Source of the DNA: an uncultured Collinsella sp.
GTDB lineage: Bacteria > Actinomycetota > Coriobacteriia > Coriobacteriales > Coriobacteriaceae
Length of the DNA: 14,345 nucleotides
Reading direction: 5' to 3'
NCBI GenBank assembly: GCA_958407555.1
Contig: CATYJC010000041.1
Coordinates: 1 to 14,345, forward strand
Below, in pieces: positions 1 through 5,939 of this stretch; within the stretch, counting starts at the first letter, position 1; every line of letters starts with the position of its first letter. The notes beneath the pieces were generated by a model. It searched no databases. It was not told the DNA's origin and saw nothing but the letters and a program-made list of their open reading frames with translations. Position numbers and translations under genes: made by a program.

Positions 1-49
1 GCGGTCGGCGGGGCCATTGTGGCTCTTGACAGTGGATTGGGTCATATGA

Positions 50-199
50 GCGAGCCGCGCGCTGGCGCGCGAGCAGGGCGATATCTACCGCCTGCTCGAC
101 GCGCCCTTTGGCATTACGCGTCCCTTTACCGATCCCGCCACGCAAGCGACCTGGGAGCGCCTAAAGGACGAGATGCGCGACTGGCTGGCGCGCGCCTAG
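50..199 (+). CDS. 3' end of an unrecognised gene entering from the left; reading frame interrupted
   Basis: The frame ending at TAG 197-199 encodes a protein-like tail (for example GDIYRLLDAPFG, then TWERLKDEMRDWLARA). It points toward the minus-strand ETF alpha gene and ends exactly on it: the two stops overlap in the palindrome CTAG at 196-199. The same frame has a TGA at 47-49 and no ATG, GTG or TTG between that stop and ATG 171. The open segment therefore cannot be a normal complete gene. Frame 1 is open from base 1 (AVGGAIVALDSGLGHMSE), and a single +1 slip near 49-60 would join it to this tail. A frameshifted gene or a sequencing error is the simplest reading. I do not recognise the family. 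Frame 1 also runs on to 564, but that stretch is the antisense shadow of ETF alpha. Confidence 0.4.
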   Translation, partial: ASRALAREQGDIYRLLDAPFGITRPFTDPATQATWERLKDEMRDWLARA

Positions 200-1401
200 C
201 GCTCAAGCTGGGCCAGCAGCTCCTCGACGACGTCGACGGCATCGCCGACAACCTTGTACTGGGCAGCACCAAAGATGGGGGCATCCGGGTCCTCGTTGAT
301 GGCGATAATGCACTCCGCCCCACCGATGCCGGCAAGATGCTGGATGGCGCCCGAAACACCGATACTCACGAGAAGCTTGGGCGAAACCGATACGCCTGTC
401 TGGCCAATCTGATGGCGATACTCCAACCAGCCGGCCTCCACGACAGGTCGCGTGCAGCCAAGCTCGGCTCCCAGAGCCTCGGCGAGCTTTCGCATCAGCG
501 GCAGGTTTTTCTTGGAACCAATGCCGCGACCCACCACGACCAGGCGCTCGGCATCGGCAATTGATGCCTGCTGCCCCCACTCCTCGGCGGGAATCGAGAT
601 CTCGACACGAGCCTTGGCGTCTTCCGCAAGCGATACCTGGGTAATCGTACCGGAACGGCTATAGTCAAACTCGGGCGCTCCAAAGATGCCGGGACGAACC
701 GTTGCCATCTGGGGACGATGATTGGGGCAGACGATGGTGGCCATCAGGTTGCCGCCAAACGCCGGACGCGTCTGTTGCAGCAGCCCCGTCTCCGTATCCA
801 TCGAAAGCACGGTGCAGTCGGCCGTAAGGCCCGTCTGCAGGCGCACGGCAACGCCAGGCGCCAGCTCGCGGCCAAAGGCGGTCGCACCGTACAGAATGGC
901 CTCGGGCTTGCGCTCTGCCACCAAATCGCAGATCAGCCGGGCGTAAACCTCCGCATCGTTCTGGCGGATACGCTCGTCGCGACAGACCAGGACCTCATCT
1001 GCACCGGCGCAAACCAGATGCTCCAGGTCCTTGAGCGAGCTCTCGGGGCCCATACTGACCAGCGCCACCAGACGGCATCCCCGAGCATCGGCAAGCTCGC
1101 GGCCCTTGCCCATAAGCTCATAGGCAACGGGAGTCACCGTATCGTGCTCGTCGGTCTGCACGAAGACCCAAATGTCACGATATGCATCAAGGTCCACCGC
1201 ACCGGCGGCCTCGTCGCGCTCGATCGAAATGGCATTGACGGGACAAGCGTCGACGCACCCGCCGCATAGGATGCAGCCGTCGGTTACGCGGGCGCAACGG
1301 TTGGGCCGCTCGCCTTCCACTACGATGCCGCCAGAGGCACAGGCGCGAACGCAGCGACCGCAGCCGATACAGGCTTCGCTATCGATAATCAGTCCGCTCA
1401 T
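196..1401 (-). CDS. lctC: Electron transfer flavoprotein alpha subunit with N-terminal ferredoxin domain (LctC-like)
   Basis: This 401-aa protein is the alpha subunit of an electron-transferring flavoprotein working with the lactate dehydrogenase encoded upstream. Residues 1-60 form a ferredoxin-like domain with Cys 11, 14, 17, 21 and Cys 43, 46, 49, 53, enough for two [4Fe-4S] clusters. The rest is ETF alpha: RPAFGGNLMATIVCP, then RPQMATVRPG. The FAD-binding signature GVSGAIQHLAG followed by AINEDPDAPIF lies at about 348-377. The ATG directly abuts the TAG of ETF beta (1402-1404), and a GAGGGG ribosome binding site lies about 9 nt upstream inside that gene. Family knowledge: in Acetobacterium woodii the equivalent subunit carries an added Fe-S domain and takes part in flavin-based confurcation, in which lactate oxidation by NAD+ is driven by reduced ferredoxin. 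That activity is inferred here from domain order and gene order. A respiratory-type or butyryl-CoA-type ETF is less likely given the adjacent GlcD-like dehydrogenase. Confidence 0.9.
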   Translation of the reverse strand: MSGLIIDSEACIGCGRCVRACASGGIVVEGERPNRCARVTDGCILCGGCVDACPVNAISIERDEAAGAVDLDAYRDIWVFVQTDEHDTVTPVAYELMGKGRELADARGCRLVALVSMGPESSLKDLEHLVCAGADEVLVCRDERIRQNDAEVYARLICDLVAERKPEAILYGATAFGRELAPGVAVRLQTGLTADCTVLSMDTETGLLQQTRPAFGGNLMATIVCPNHRPQMATVRPGIFGAPEFDYSRSGTITQVSLAEDAKARVEISIPAEEWGQQASIADAERLVVVGRGIGSKKNLPLMRKLAEALGAELGCTRPVVEAGWLEYRHQIGQTGVSVSPKLLVSIGVSGAIQHLAGIGGAECIIAINEDPDAPIFGAAQYKVVGDAVDVVEELLAQLER

Positions 1402-2217
1402 CTATGCCATCCCCTCGATAATCTTGGCAAGTTTTGCCGCCTGCTCGGACGCCGTTCCGTCAACGGCCTCGCACGTTTGGTCGCGTTCGGGCACAAACGA
1501 TCGCACGACCTGTGTCGGCGAGCCGGCAAGGCCGCAGCGCGCGGGGTCGGCGTTCACGTCGGCAGCGTTGACCACGCGCACGTCCGCCTCCTCGGCTGCA
1601 CGAATACCGGCAATACTCGGCATACGCAACTGGCCAATCTCCTTGGCAGTCGTCATCGCGCACGGCATCTCAAGATAGACCGTCTCCTCGCCGGCATCGC
1701 AGCCGTGAACAAGCGCCAGTGAACCACAGGTCGTAAAGCCCGCACTCTGCACGCAGCTCACGTCGGTCACGCAGGGAATCTCAAAGGCACCGGCAAGCTC
1801 GGGACCAATCTGGGCCGTATCGCCGTCCACCGCCATCTTGCCGCAGATGAGCAGGTCGAAGTCCTCGTCGAGCGCCTCGATGCCGCACTTGAGGGCATAG
1901 GTGGTTGCCAGGGTATCGGCGCCTGCAAAGGCGCGATCGGTTAGCAGCAGTGCGTCATCGGCGCCTCGGGCGATGCAGTCGCGCAGCAGCGATTCGGTCG
2001 CGGGAATGCCCATCGACACCACCGTTACGCGCACGTCCATGCCAAAGCCGATAAAGTCGTCCTTCAGCGCCAGCGCGCATTCCAAAGCGCTCGCGTCAAA
2101 GGGATTAATGACTGCCTGCTTGCCATCGCGCACAATGGTATTGGTCTTGGGGTCCATCTTGACCTCGGTGCTGCCCGGCACCGCCTTGACGCACACCACC
2201 ATATGGAAATTGCTCAT
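1402..2217 (-). CDS. lctB: Electron transfer flavoprotein beta subunit (LctB-like)
   Basis: This 271-aa protein is the partner of ETF alpha and binds the second flavin of the heterodimer. Family motifs are clear: MVVCVKAVPGSTEV near the N-terminus, NPFDASALECALALKD, and GKMAVDGDTAQIGPELA, which matches the nucleotide-binding loop of ETF beta. The start was chosen at ATG 2217 because the ribosome binding site AAAGGGGG sits about 9 nt upstream of it. An in-frame GTG at 2223 is also possible (two extra residues) and would overlap the upstream TGA as GTGA, but it would lie only 3 nt from the G-run. In either case the gene is translationally coupled to the dehydrogenase before it and to ETF alpha after it. 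A role in electron confurcation is inferred from context; the ETF beta assignment itself is secure. Confidence 0.9.
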   Translation of the reverse strand: MSNFHMVVCVKAVPGSTEVKMDPKTNTIVRDGKQAVINPFDASALECALALKDDFIGFGMDVRVTVVSMGIPATESLLRDCIARGADDALLLTDRAFAGADTLATTYALKCGIEALDEDFDLLICGKMAVDGDTAQIGPELAGAFEIPCVTDVSCVQSAGFTTCGSLALVHGCDAGEETVYLEMPCAMTTAKEIGQLRMPSIAGIRAAEEADVRVVNAADVNADPARCGLAGSPTQVVRSFVPERDQTCEAVDGTASEQAAKLAKIIEGMA

Positions 2218-2219
2218 CT

Positions 2220-3821
2220 TCACGCGCCCCCTTTCTGGACGAGCTCATCCAAGAGCTTCTCCGAAAACAAGTTGCCACGGCCCAGCTGCCCGGCAGGATC
2301 GAGCTGGAGCTTGAGCCGCGCCGACTCGACCATGGCCTCGTGACCGTACATCGTCTCCAAGAAGCCCGCCTTGATCTTGCCAACGCCGTGTTCGGCGGAG
2401 ACGGCGCCGCCCATGGCCGTGACCTCGGAAGCCCACTGGGCAAAGAGCTCTCCGCCGCGGCGGTAATCCTGCGTATCGCGCGGCAGAATGTTCACATGCA
2501 GATGGTTGTTACCGATGTGCCCCCAGGCGGCAGATTCAAGCCCACTTTCGGCCAACGTGCGGCGATAAAGGGCGATGACATCGGCCAAGTGTGCGTTGGG
2601 CACCGACATGTCCGAGCCCAGTTTGGTGATGGTGGGATCCGTGCGGCGACGCTCGTCGATGAGCATGTTGACGCTCTCGGGCACCGCATGGCGGAAGAAT
2701 CGCTGACACTCGCGATCGACCTCGGTGCGCGCAACCCATGTCGCATCGTCGCTGCCGCCCGCAAGTTCCAGTACCCACCCCAAGTGATACAGTTCCTCAG
2801 TCGCCTGGGCTTCGTCGTCGCAGTCGAGCTCCACGTAGACACAGACCTTGGCGTCTTTGTCGAGCGCCGGCAGCGAGGCGAACGCAGTCGACTGCTCACG
2901 CTGACGACGCAGGATATCCAGGGCGCCCGCATCGAAATATTCGATGGCAGCCGCGTGGGACAGGACGGGGCGCACAGAATCGGTGAAGGACACGGCCTTG
3001 TCTTCGCTGTCAAAGAAGCAGCTCACACCCCAAACGACCGCAGGCGCCGCCTGCAGGGCAATCTCGAGCTCGGTGATGACGCCGAGTGTGCCACACGCAC
3101 CGATAAACAGATCGACGGCATCCATATCGTCAGCAACGAAATAGCCCGAAGCATTTTTGGTCTTGGGCATGGTGTAGTCGGGAAGGTCGAGCTCGAGCGT
3201 GCGGCCCCCTGCCGTCACGAGCGACAGATGGCGTGCGTCAGCGTGCGCCTGACCTCGATGAAGCTCAAGCAGGTCGCCGTCCGCCAGTGCCACGTGAAGC
3301 CCCGTAACGTGCGGGCGCATGGGGCCATAGGCGTAGCTGCGGGCACCGGAGGCATTGCACGCCGCCATACCGCCCAAGCAGGCAGATGCCTCGGTGGGAT
3401 CGGTGGGAAAGAACTGCTCGGGAGCTGCCTGGAACTCCTCATAGGCCTCAAGCGATGCCTGATCCCAGCCAGCGGTCGGCAATGCCTTCTTACCCAGCTG
3501 CTTGCGTAACTCCGAAAGCACGACGCCCGGCTCCACGCGCAGCAGAAAACGGCCTTGCTCGTCGCGGCGAAGACCCAGGTAGCGATTCATACGAGAAGTG
3601 TTGAGGATATGGCCGCCGTGGGGCACGGCGCCGGCAGCCAGACCGGTTCGAGCGCCTTGGACCGTTATCGGAACATGCTCGGCATGGAGCTTTCGCAAAA
3701 TGGCGCGGACTTCGTCCTCCGTTGTCGGAAACGAGATACTCGACGCCTCGCCCGATGTGCGAGATTCATCGCGACCATATTCTTCGAACTCGTCGCTGAA
3801 GGGTTTGATGGCTGCAGACAC
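2220..3821 (-). CDS. lctD: FAD-linked lactate/glycolate dehydrogenase, GlcD family (LctD-like)
   Basis: This 533-aa cytoplasmic flavoprotein is predicted to oxidise a 2-hydroxyacid, most likely lactate to pyruvate, and pass electrons to the ETF encoded behind it. The N-terminal FAD_binding_4 domain shows the pyrophosphate-binding loop QGARTGLAAGAVPHGG at about 55-70 and ACLGGMAACNASGARS at 148-162. The C-terminal FAD-oxidase domain shows GHIGNNHLHVN at 434-444 and SAEHGVGKIKAGF at 475-487, the usual substrate and flavin-contact motifs. The more common form of the first is GHIGDGNLH or GHIGDNHLH, so Asn replaces Asp here. The start is GTG 3821, preceded by AAAGGGGGAG about 5 nt upstream. It is first in a three-gene operon, overlapping or nearly touching ETF beta. 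It is somewhat longer than many GlcD proteins (about 460-480 aa). Whether the substrate is D-lactate, L-lactate or glycolate cannot be read from sequence. Confidence 0.85.
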   Translation of the reverse strand: MSAAIKPFSDEFEEYGRDESRTSGEASSISFPTTEDEVRAILRKLHAEHVPITVQGARTGLAAGAVPHGGHILNTSRMNRYLGLRRDEQGRFLLRVEPGVVLSELRKQLGKKALPTAGWDQASLEAYEEFQAAPEQFFPTDPTEASACLGGMAACNASGARSYAYGPMRPHVTGLHVALADGDLLELHRGQAHADARHLSLVTAGGRTLELDLPDYTMPKTKNASGYFVADDMDAVDLFIGACGTLGVITELEIALQAAPAVVWGVSCFFDSEDKAVSFTDSVRPVLSHAAAIEYFDAGALDILRRQREQSTAFASLPALDKDAKVCVYVELDCDDEAQATEELYHLGWVLELAGGSDDATWVARTEVDRECQRFFRHAVPESVNMLIDERRRTDPTITKLGSDMSVPNAHLADVIALYRRTLAESGLESAAWGHIGNNHLHVNILPRDTQDYRRGGELFAQWASEVTAMGGAVSAEHGVGKIKAGFLETMYGHEAMVESARLKLQLDPAGQLGRGNLFSEKLLDELVQKGGA

Positions 3822-3841
3822 GCGAACTCCCCCTTTAGTTA

Positions 3842-4166
3842 ACTACAGTGTTTGCAGGGAGATGTTACCGCATCGTTTCGTCGACGTAACTGAGACCGTC
3901 TCCATAATTGGCGAATTTTACGTTTGTGCAATTCGGCGAACGGCGACGTTTTCTCGGCAGACGCTCTATTTAACGCGCTCCCTCCCATCGCAGCCACGCG
4001 CACAAATGGCGCTCGAAAAAACTTGAGATATTTTTTAGCGTCTCTCACCTGCGGCGATGTAAACCCGTCAAGCATTTGGTCAGAAATTGGTCAAGTTGTG
4101 GCTGATACGGTCGGCATCGACAGCCAAAACCAATAGAAGGTTTGGCCCAAAAGCAGGGAGGTTCCC
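3842..4166. promoter_or_regulatory. Divergent intergenic region with palindromes and a tandem TTGGTCA repeat
   Basis: This 325-bp gene-free stretch separates the minus-strand lactate operon from the plus-strand surface island. It is more AT-rich than its surroundings, notably around 4015-4040 (A and T runs). A weak minus-strand promoter can be proposed: TTGCAC as -35 (plus 3926-3931) and AATTAT as -10 (plus 3904-3909), spaced 16 bp. Around its likely transcription start lies the perfect inverted repeat GAGACcGTCTC (3892-3902). Just downstream is a 16-bp near-perfect palindrome, GTTTCGTCGACGTAAC (3875-3890, 7 of 8 pairs). Imperfect direct copies AATTGGCGAA (3906-3915) and AATTCGGCGAA (3930-3940) overlap the promoter. 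TTGGTCA occurs twice at 4076-4082 and 4087-4093, one helical turn apart. No convincing plus-strand promoter was found for the 98-aa gene. All of these sites are visible, but their use is inference. Confidence 0.4.
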
Positions 4167-4463
4167 ATGGCATATTACTGGCCCCAGTACGGCATCGCCA
4201 TCGAAGTTGACGATGACCCATATCTTCTGCCCTTTGATGAGAAGGCATTTCCCGATGCGGTTGTCTATCACGTCACCACCGACGTGATTTGCGATCCCGA
4301 ATCGTTTTCGGCATTCGCTCACCATATCGCTCACATCCACGACATCAAACTCGACCCAAACTTCGACGAGCTCATCTACTCGCGACGCCTCATGCTCCAC
4401 ATGCTCTTTGGCGCCGATCCGTCCACGTTCGCGCGCGTCTATACCACTAAGGATGCCGCATGA
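4167..4463 (+). CDS. Small protein of unknown function (98 aa)
   Basis: I do not recognise this protein. It is preceded by a good ribosome binding site (GGGAGG, 4156-4161, 5 nt before ATG) and reads cleanly to TGA, which overlaps the next gene's start as ATGA at 4460-4463. Translational coupling to the membrane protein behind it is therefore likely. The sequence is acidic and aromatic-rich (MAYYWPQYGIAIEVDDDPYL), with no signal peptide and no membrane segment, so it is predicted cytoplasmic. A His-rich stretch (AFAHHIAHIHDIKL, about 49-62) could bind a metal, but no known motif is evident. Its place at the head of a run of exported proteins suggests a role in regulating or assembling them; this is inference from position only. 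Confidence 0.7.
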   Translation: MAYYWPQYGIAIEVDDDPYLLPFDEKAFPDAVVYHVTTDVICDPESFSAFAHHIAHIHDIKLDPNFDELIYSRRLMLHMLFGADPSTFARVYTTKDAA

Positions 4464-4969
4464 ACGCACGGAAGCGGTCGAGCCCCCTGGGGTCAAAACA
4501 TCGGAAAAGGCTCGGCGCCGTCTGTCTAGCCATCGTCTGCGCCCTTATCGCCGTCGGCCTTTACGCCTGGCAGTCAAAGCCTGTCGCCGAGACGGGCACC
4601 TCGGTCACAACGGCGGAGGGCAAGTCGCGCCAGGAGATCCAGGACGAGCTCGATGCCATCGTCCGCGACAACATGATGACGATCTCGGTCGCACCGGTCG
4701 CCCAGCTGCAAAAAGGCGGCAAGCTGCGCGTCAACGTGCAAAACGTCCAGGATAACAAGTTTCCCCAGCGTTTCCGCGTGATCCAAAACGACGAGACCAT
4801 CTATGAATCGGGCGTGGTCGAGACCGGCAAGACCGTTGAGACCTGCCCTGCAGGCGACATCAAAGAAGGCGAGGCGTATATCGAGATCCAAGCACTCGAC
4901 GCCAAGACCTACGACGCCCATGGCAATCCCACGCGCGTCAAGGTGCGGGTTGCGCAGGCAGAAGACTAG
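4460..4969 (+). CDS. Membrane-anchored extracellular domain protein
   Basis: The protein has 169 aa. A basic N-terminus (MNARKRSSPLGSKHRKR) is followed by one hydrophobic segment at about 18-37 (LGAVCLAIVCALIAVGLYAW), with no cleavage site or lipobox, so it is predicted to be anchored with its C-terminal domain outside. After the membrane segment comes a short helix (RQEIQDELDAIVRDNMMTIS, about 57-76), then about 90 residues of alternating hydrophobic and polar pattern suggesting a beta-sandwich. From memory, the 'QxxLDxxV...MMxIS' pattern after a membrane anchor recurs in small surface proteins of gut Firmicutes and Coriobacteria encoded near wall-anchored proteins; I cannot name a family with confidence. 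It overlaps the upstream gene by 4 nt and is followed by the secreted WxL-like gene. Likely role: a membrane-proximal part of a surface complex. Confidence 0.7.
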   Translation: MNARKRSSPLGSKHRKRLGAVCLAIVCALIAVGLYAWQSKPVAETGTSVTTAEGKSRQEIQDELDAIVRDNMMTISVAPVAQLQKGGKLRVNVQNVQDNKFPQRFRVIQNDETIYESGVVETGKTVETCPAGDIKEGEAYIEIQALDAKTYDAHGNPTRVKVRVAQAED

Positions 4970-5007
4970 ATCTGCCGCCTGTTGCGAAAATGCGCACCCG
5001 TGCCGCT

Positions 5008-5042
5008 TTCGTCTAACCTTCACGGAAACGGTCCGTGACGAA
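5008..5042 (+). promoter_or_regulatory. Nested inverted repeats in the leader of the WxL-like gene
   Basis: Between the stop of the membrane-anchored protein and the ribosome binding site at 5046-5052 there are two nested inverted repeats. The outer one pairs TTCGTC (5008-5013) with GACGAA (5037-5042). The inner one pairs TCACGGA (5020-5026) with TCCGTGA (5032-5038) across a 5-nt loop. The two stems share bases 5037-5038, so they partly compete. The structure ends 3 nt before the AAAGGAA ribosome binding site. It lacks a T-tract and is therefore not a standard terminator. It could be a processing site, a stabilising 5' hairpin or an operator. Confidence 0.4.
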
Positions 5043-5057
5043 TAGAAAGGAACGATT

Positions 5058-5657
5058 ATGGACATCACCAGGAACTTGAGTGGGACCAGAGCGCTCGTCG
5101 TGGGCGCAGGGTTGGCGCTCGCGCTCGCAATGGGCGCCGCGCCGACCACCGCCCTGGCGGAGGGACGCGTTGGAACCACCGACGTGACCATCAGGACCGA
5201 AATCGACAACATCAAGTTCGCGGCTCCGACCGTCATTCCGTTTGTCGCCAAGGCCGACGGCACGCTCCAGGGCCCTTCCGAGAACGCAACCACCATCGAC
5301 AATCTTTCGGCCTATGGCATCCACGTTACCAACATGAAGATCGGCGCCAAGAACTCATGGAACATCGTCGCCGATGCCAAGACGGGAACCGCTCAGAACT
5401 CTATCGATTTTAAGGTCGGCCCCGACAAGGCACTCCAGGACGCTCACGCCGCGACACAGGAAGCGGGACTCGACCTTTCCAAGAATGCTTCCTTTGACAT
5501 GGGCTATCAGGGCATCGCCAATGGTACGGACAAGATTATGCTCAAAACCAGCGGCAATGTCGCCCGCGTCACGCGAGACATCTTCCATGTGACCGGCACG
5601 GGCGACCAGGTCGCAACCATTACGTGGACGGTCGAGCCCGGTGCGCACACGGCCTAA
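5058..5657 (+). CDS. Secreted surface protein with WxL-like features
   Basis: This 199-aa protein has a classical signal peptide (hydrophobic core ALVVGAGLALALAMGA, predicted cleavage after ALA at about 35). The mature part is beta-strand rich and Asn/Thr-rich, with no sorting signal and no membrane anchor. Two tryptophan motifs stand out: SWNIVAD (W101) and, nine residues from the C-terminus, ATITWTVEPG (W190). Family knowledge: WxL-domain proteins of low-GC Gram-positives carry two such motifs roughly 90-100 residues apart, the second at the extreme C-terminus in a context like LTWTL, and they bind peptidoglycan non-covalently. Here the hydrophobic position is I or V instead of L, so this would be a divergent relative; a TasA/camelysin-like fold is an alternative. 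ATG 5058 follows AAAGGAA by 5 nt. The 3' end overlaps the LAQTG gene by 17 nt, suggesting coupled production. Confidence 0.6.
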   Translation: MDITRNLSGTRALVVGAGLALALAMGAAPTTALAEGRVGTTDVTIRTEIDNIKFAAPTVIPFVAKADGTLQGPSENATTIDNLSAYGIHVTNMKIGAKNSWNIVADAKTGTAQNSIDFKVGPDKALQDAHAATQEAGLDLSKNASFDMGYQGIANGTDKIMLKTSGNVARVTRDIFHVTGTGDQVATITWTVEPGAHTA

Positions 5658-5898
5658 GGCGATGGTCCTTGCCGTCATCATCGGCGTTGCAACGTTTGCC
5701 CCGATCGCCGCCTTTGCCCAACAAGAGCAGGCGCAAGCTGCCACACAGGTGACTGTCGATCTATCGGAGCTCGAACGCAGTGGCCAACACGAGCCCCTAG
5801 CGCAAACGGGCGACACGCGACAGTTCCTGGCAGCAGGAATCGCCGCGGCAGGCGCAAGCGCCATCGGCCTAGGTCTGCGCATCAAACGCAGCCAGTAG
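5641..5898 (+). CDS. Very small sortase-anchored cell-wall protein (LAQTG signal)
   Basis: The precursor is only 85 aa. The GTG start at 5641, overlapping the previous gene by 17 nt, is preferred because it gives a proper signal peptide: basic MRTRPK, a hydrophobic core, and cleavage near AFA at about 25. The alternative ATG at 5662 has AAGG close by but would lose every positive charge. The C-terminus is a complete sorting signal: EPLAQTGD, a hydrophobic stretch (FLAAGIAAAGASAIGLGL), and a basic tail (RIKRSQ). LAQTG differs from LPXTG. LAXTG is the motif associated with class E sortases of actinobacteria, although some class C/A enzymes tolerate it. The mature protein would have only about 35 residues, mostly polar. 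Small LPXTG proteins of this kind accompany WxL proteins in Firmicutes surface operons, which fits the neighbour. No sortase gene lies in the window. Confidence 0.75.
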   Translation: MRTRPKAMVLAVIIGVATFAPIAAFAQQEQAQAATQVTVDLSELERSGQHEPLAQTGDTRQFLAAGIAAAGASAIGLGLRIKRSQ

Positions 5899-5939
5899 CC
5901 GCACAAATCGAGACCGTCCAGAACAGGTAAGGAGAACCC

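Noticed and set aside
26..48. TTGACA at 26-31 as a promoter -35
   Set aside because: The only -10-like sequence (CATATG, 43-48) is 11 bp away, and no suitable hexamer lies at 16-18 bp spacing.
2340..3509. 389-codon plus-strand open frame opposite the lactate dehydrogenase gene
   Set aside because: It is antisense to a clear FAD-oxidase with recognisable motifs; its composition is that of a reverse-frame shadow in GC-rich DNA and it has no family features.
4982..5017. Promoter for the WxL-like gene (TTGCGA with TCTAAC)
   Set aside because: Spacing is about 24 bp, and no -10 is found at the proper distance.
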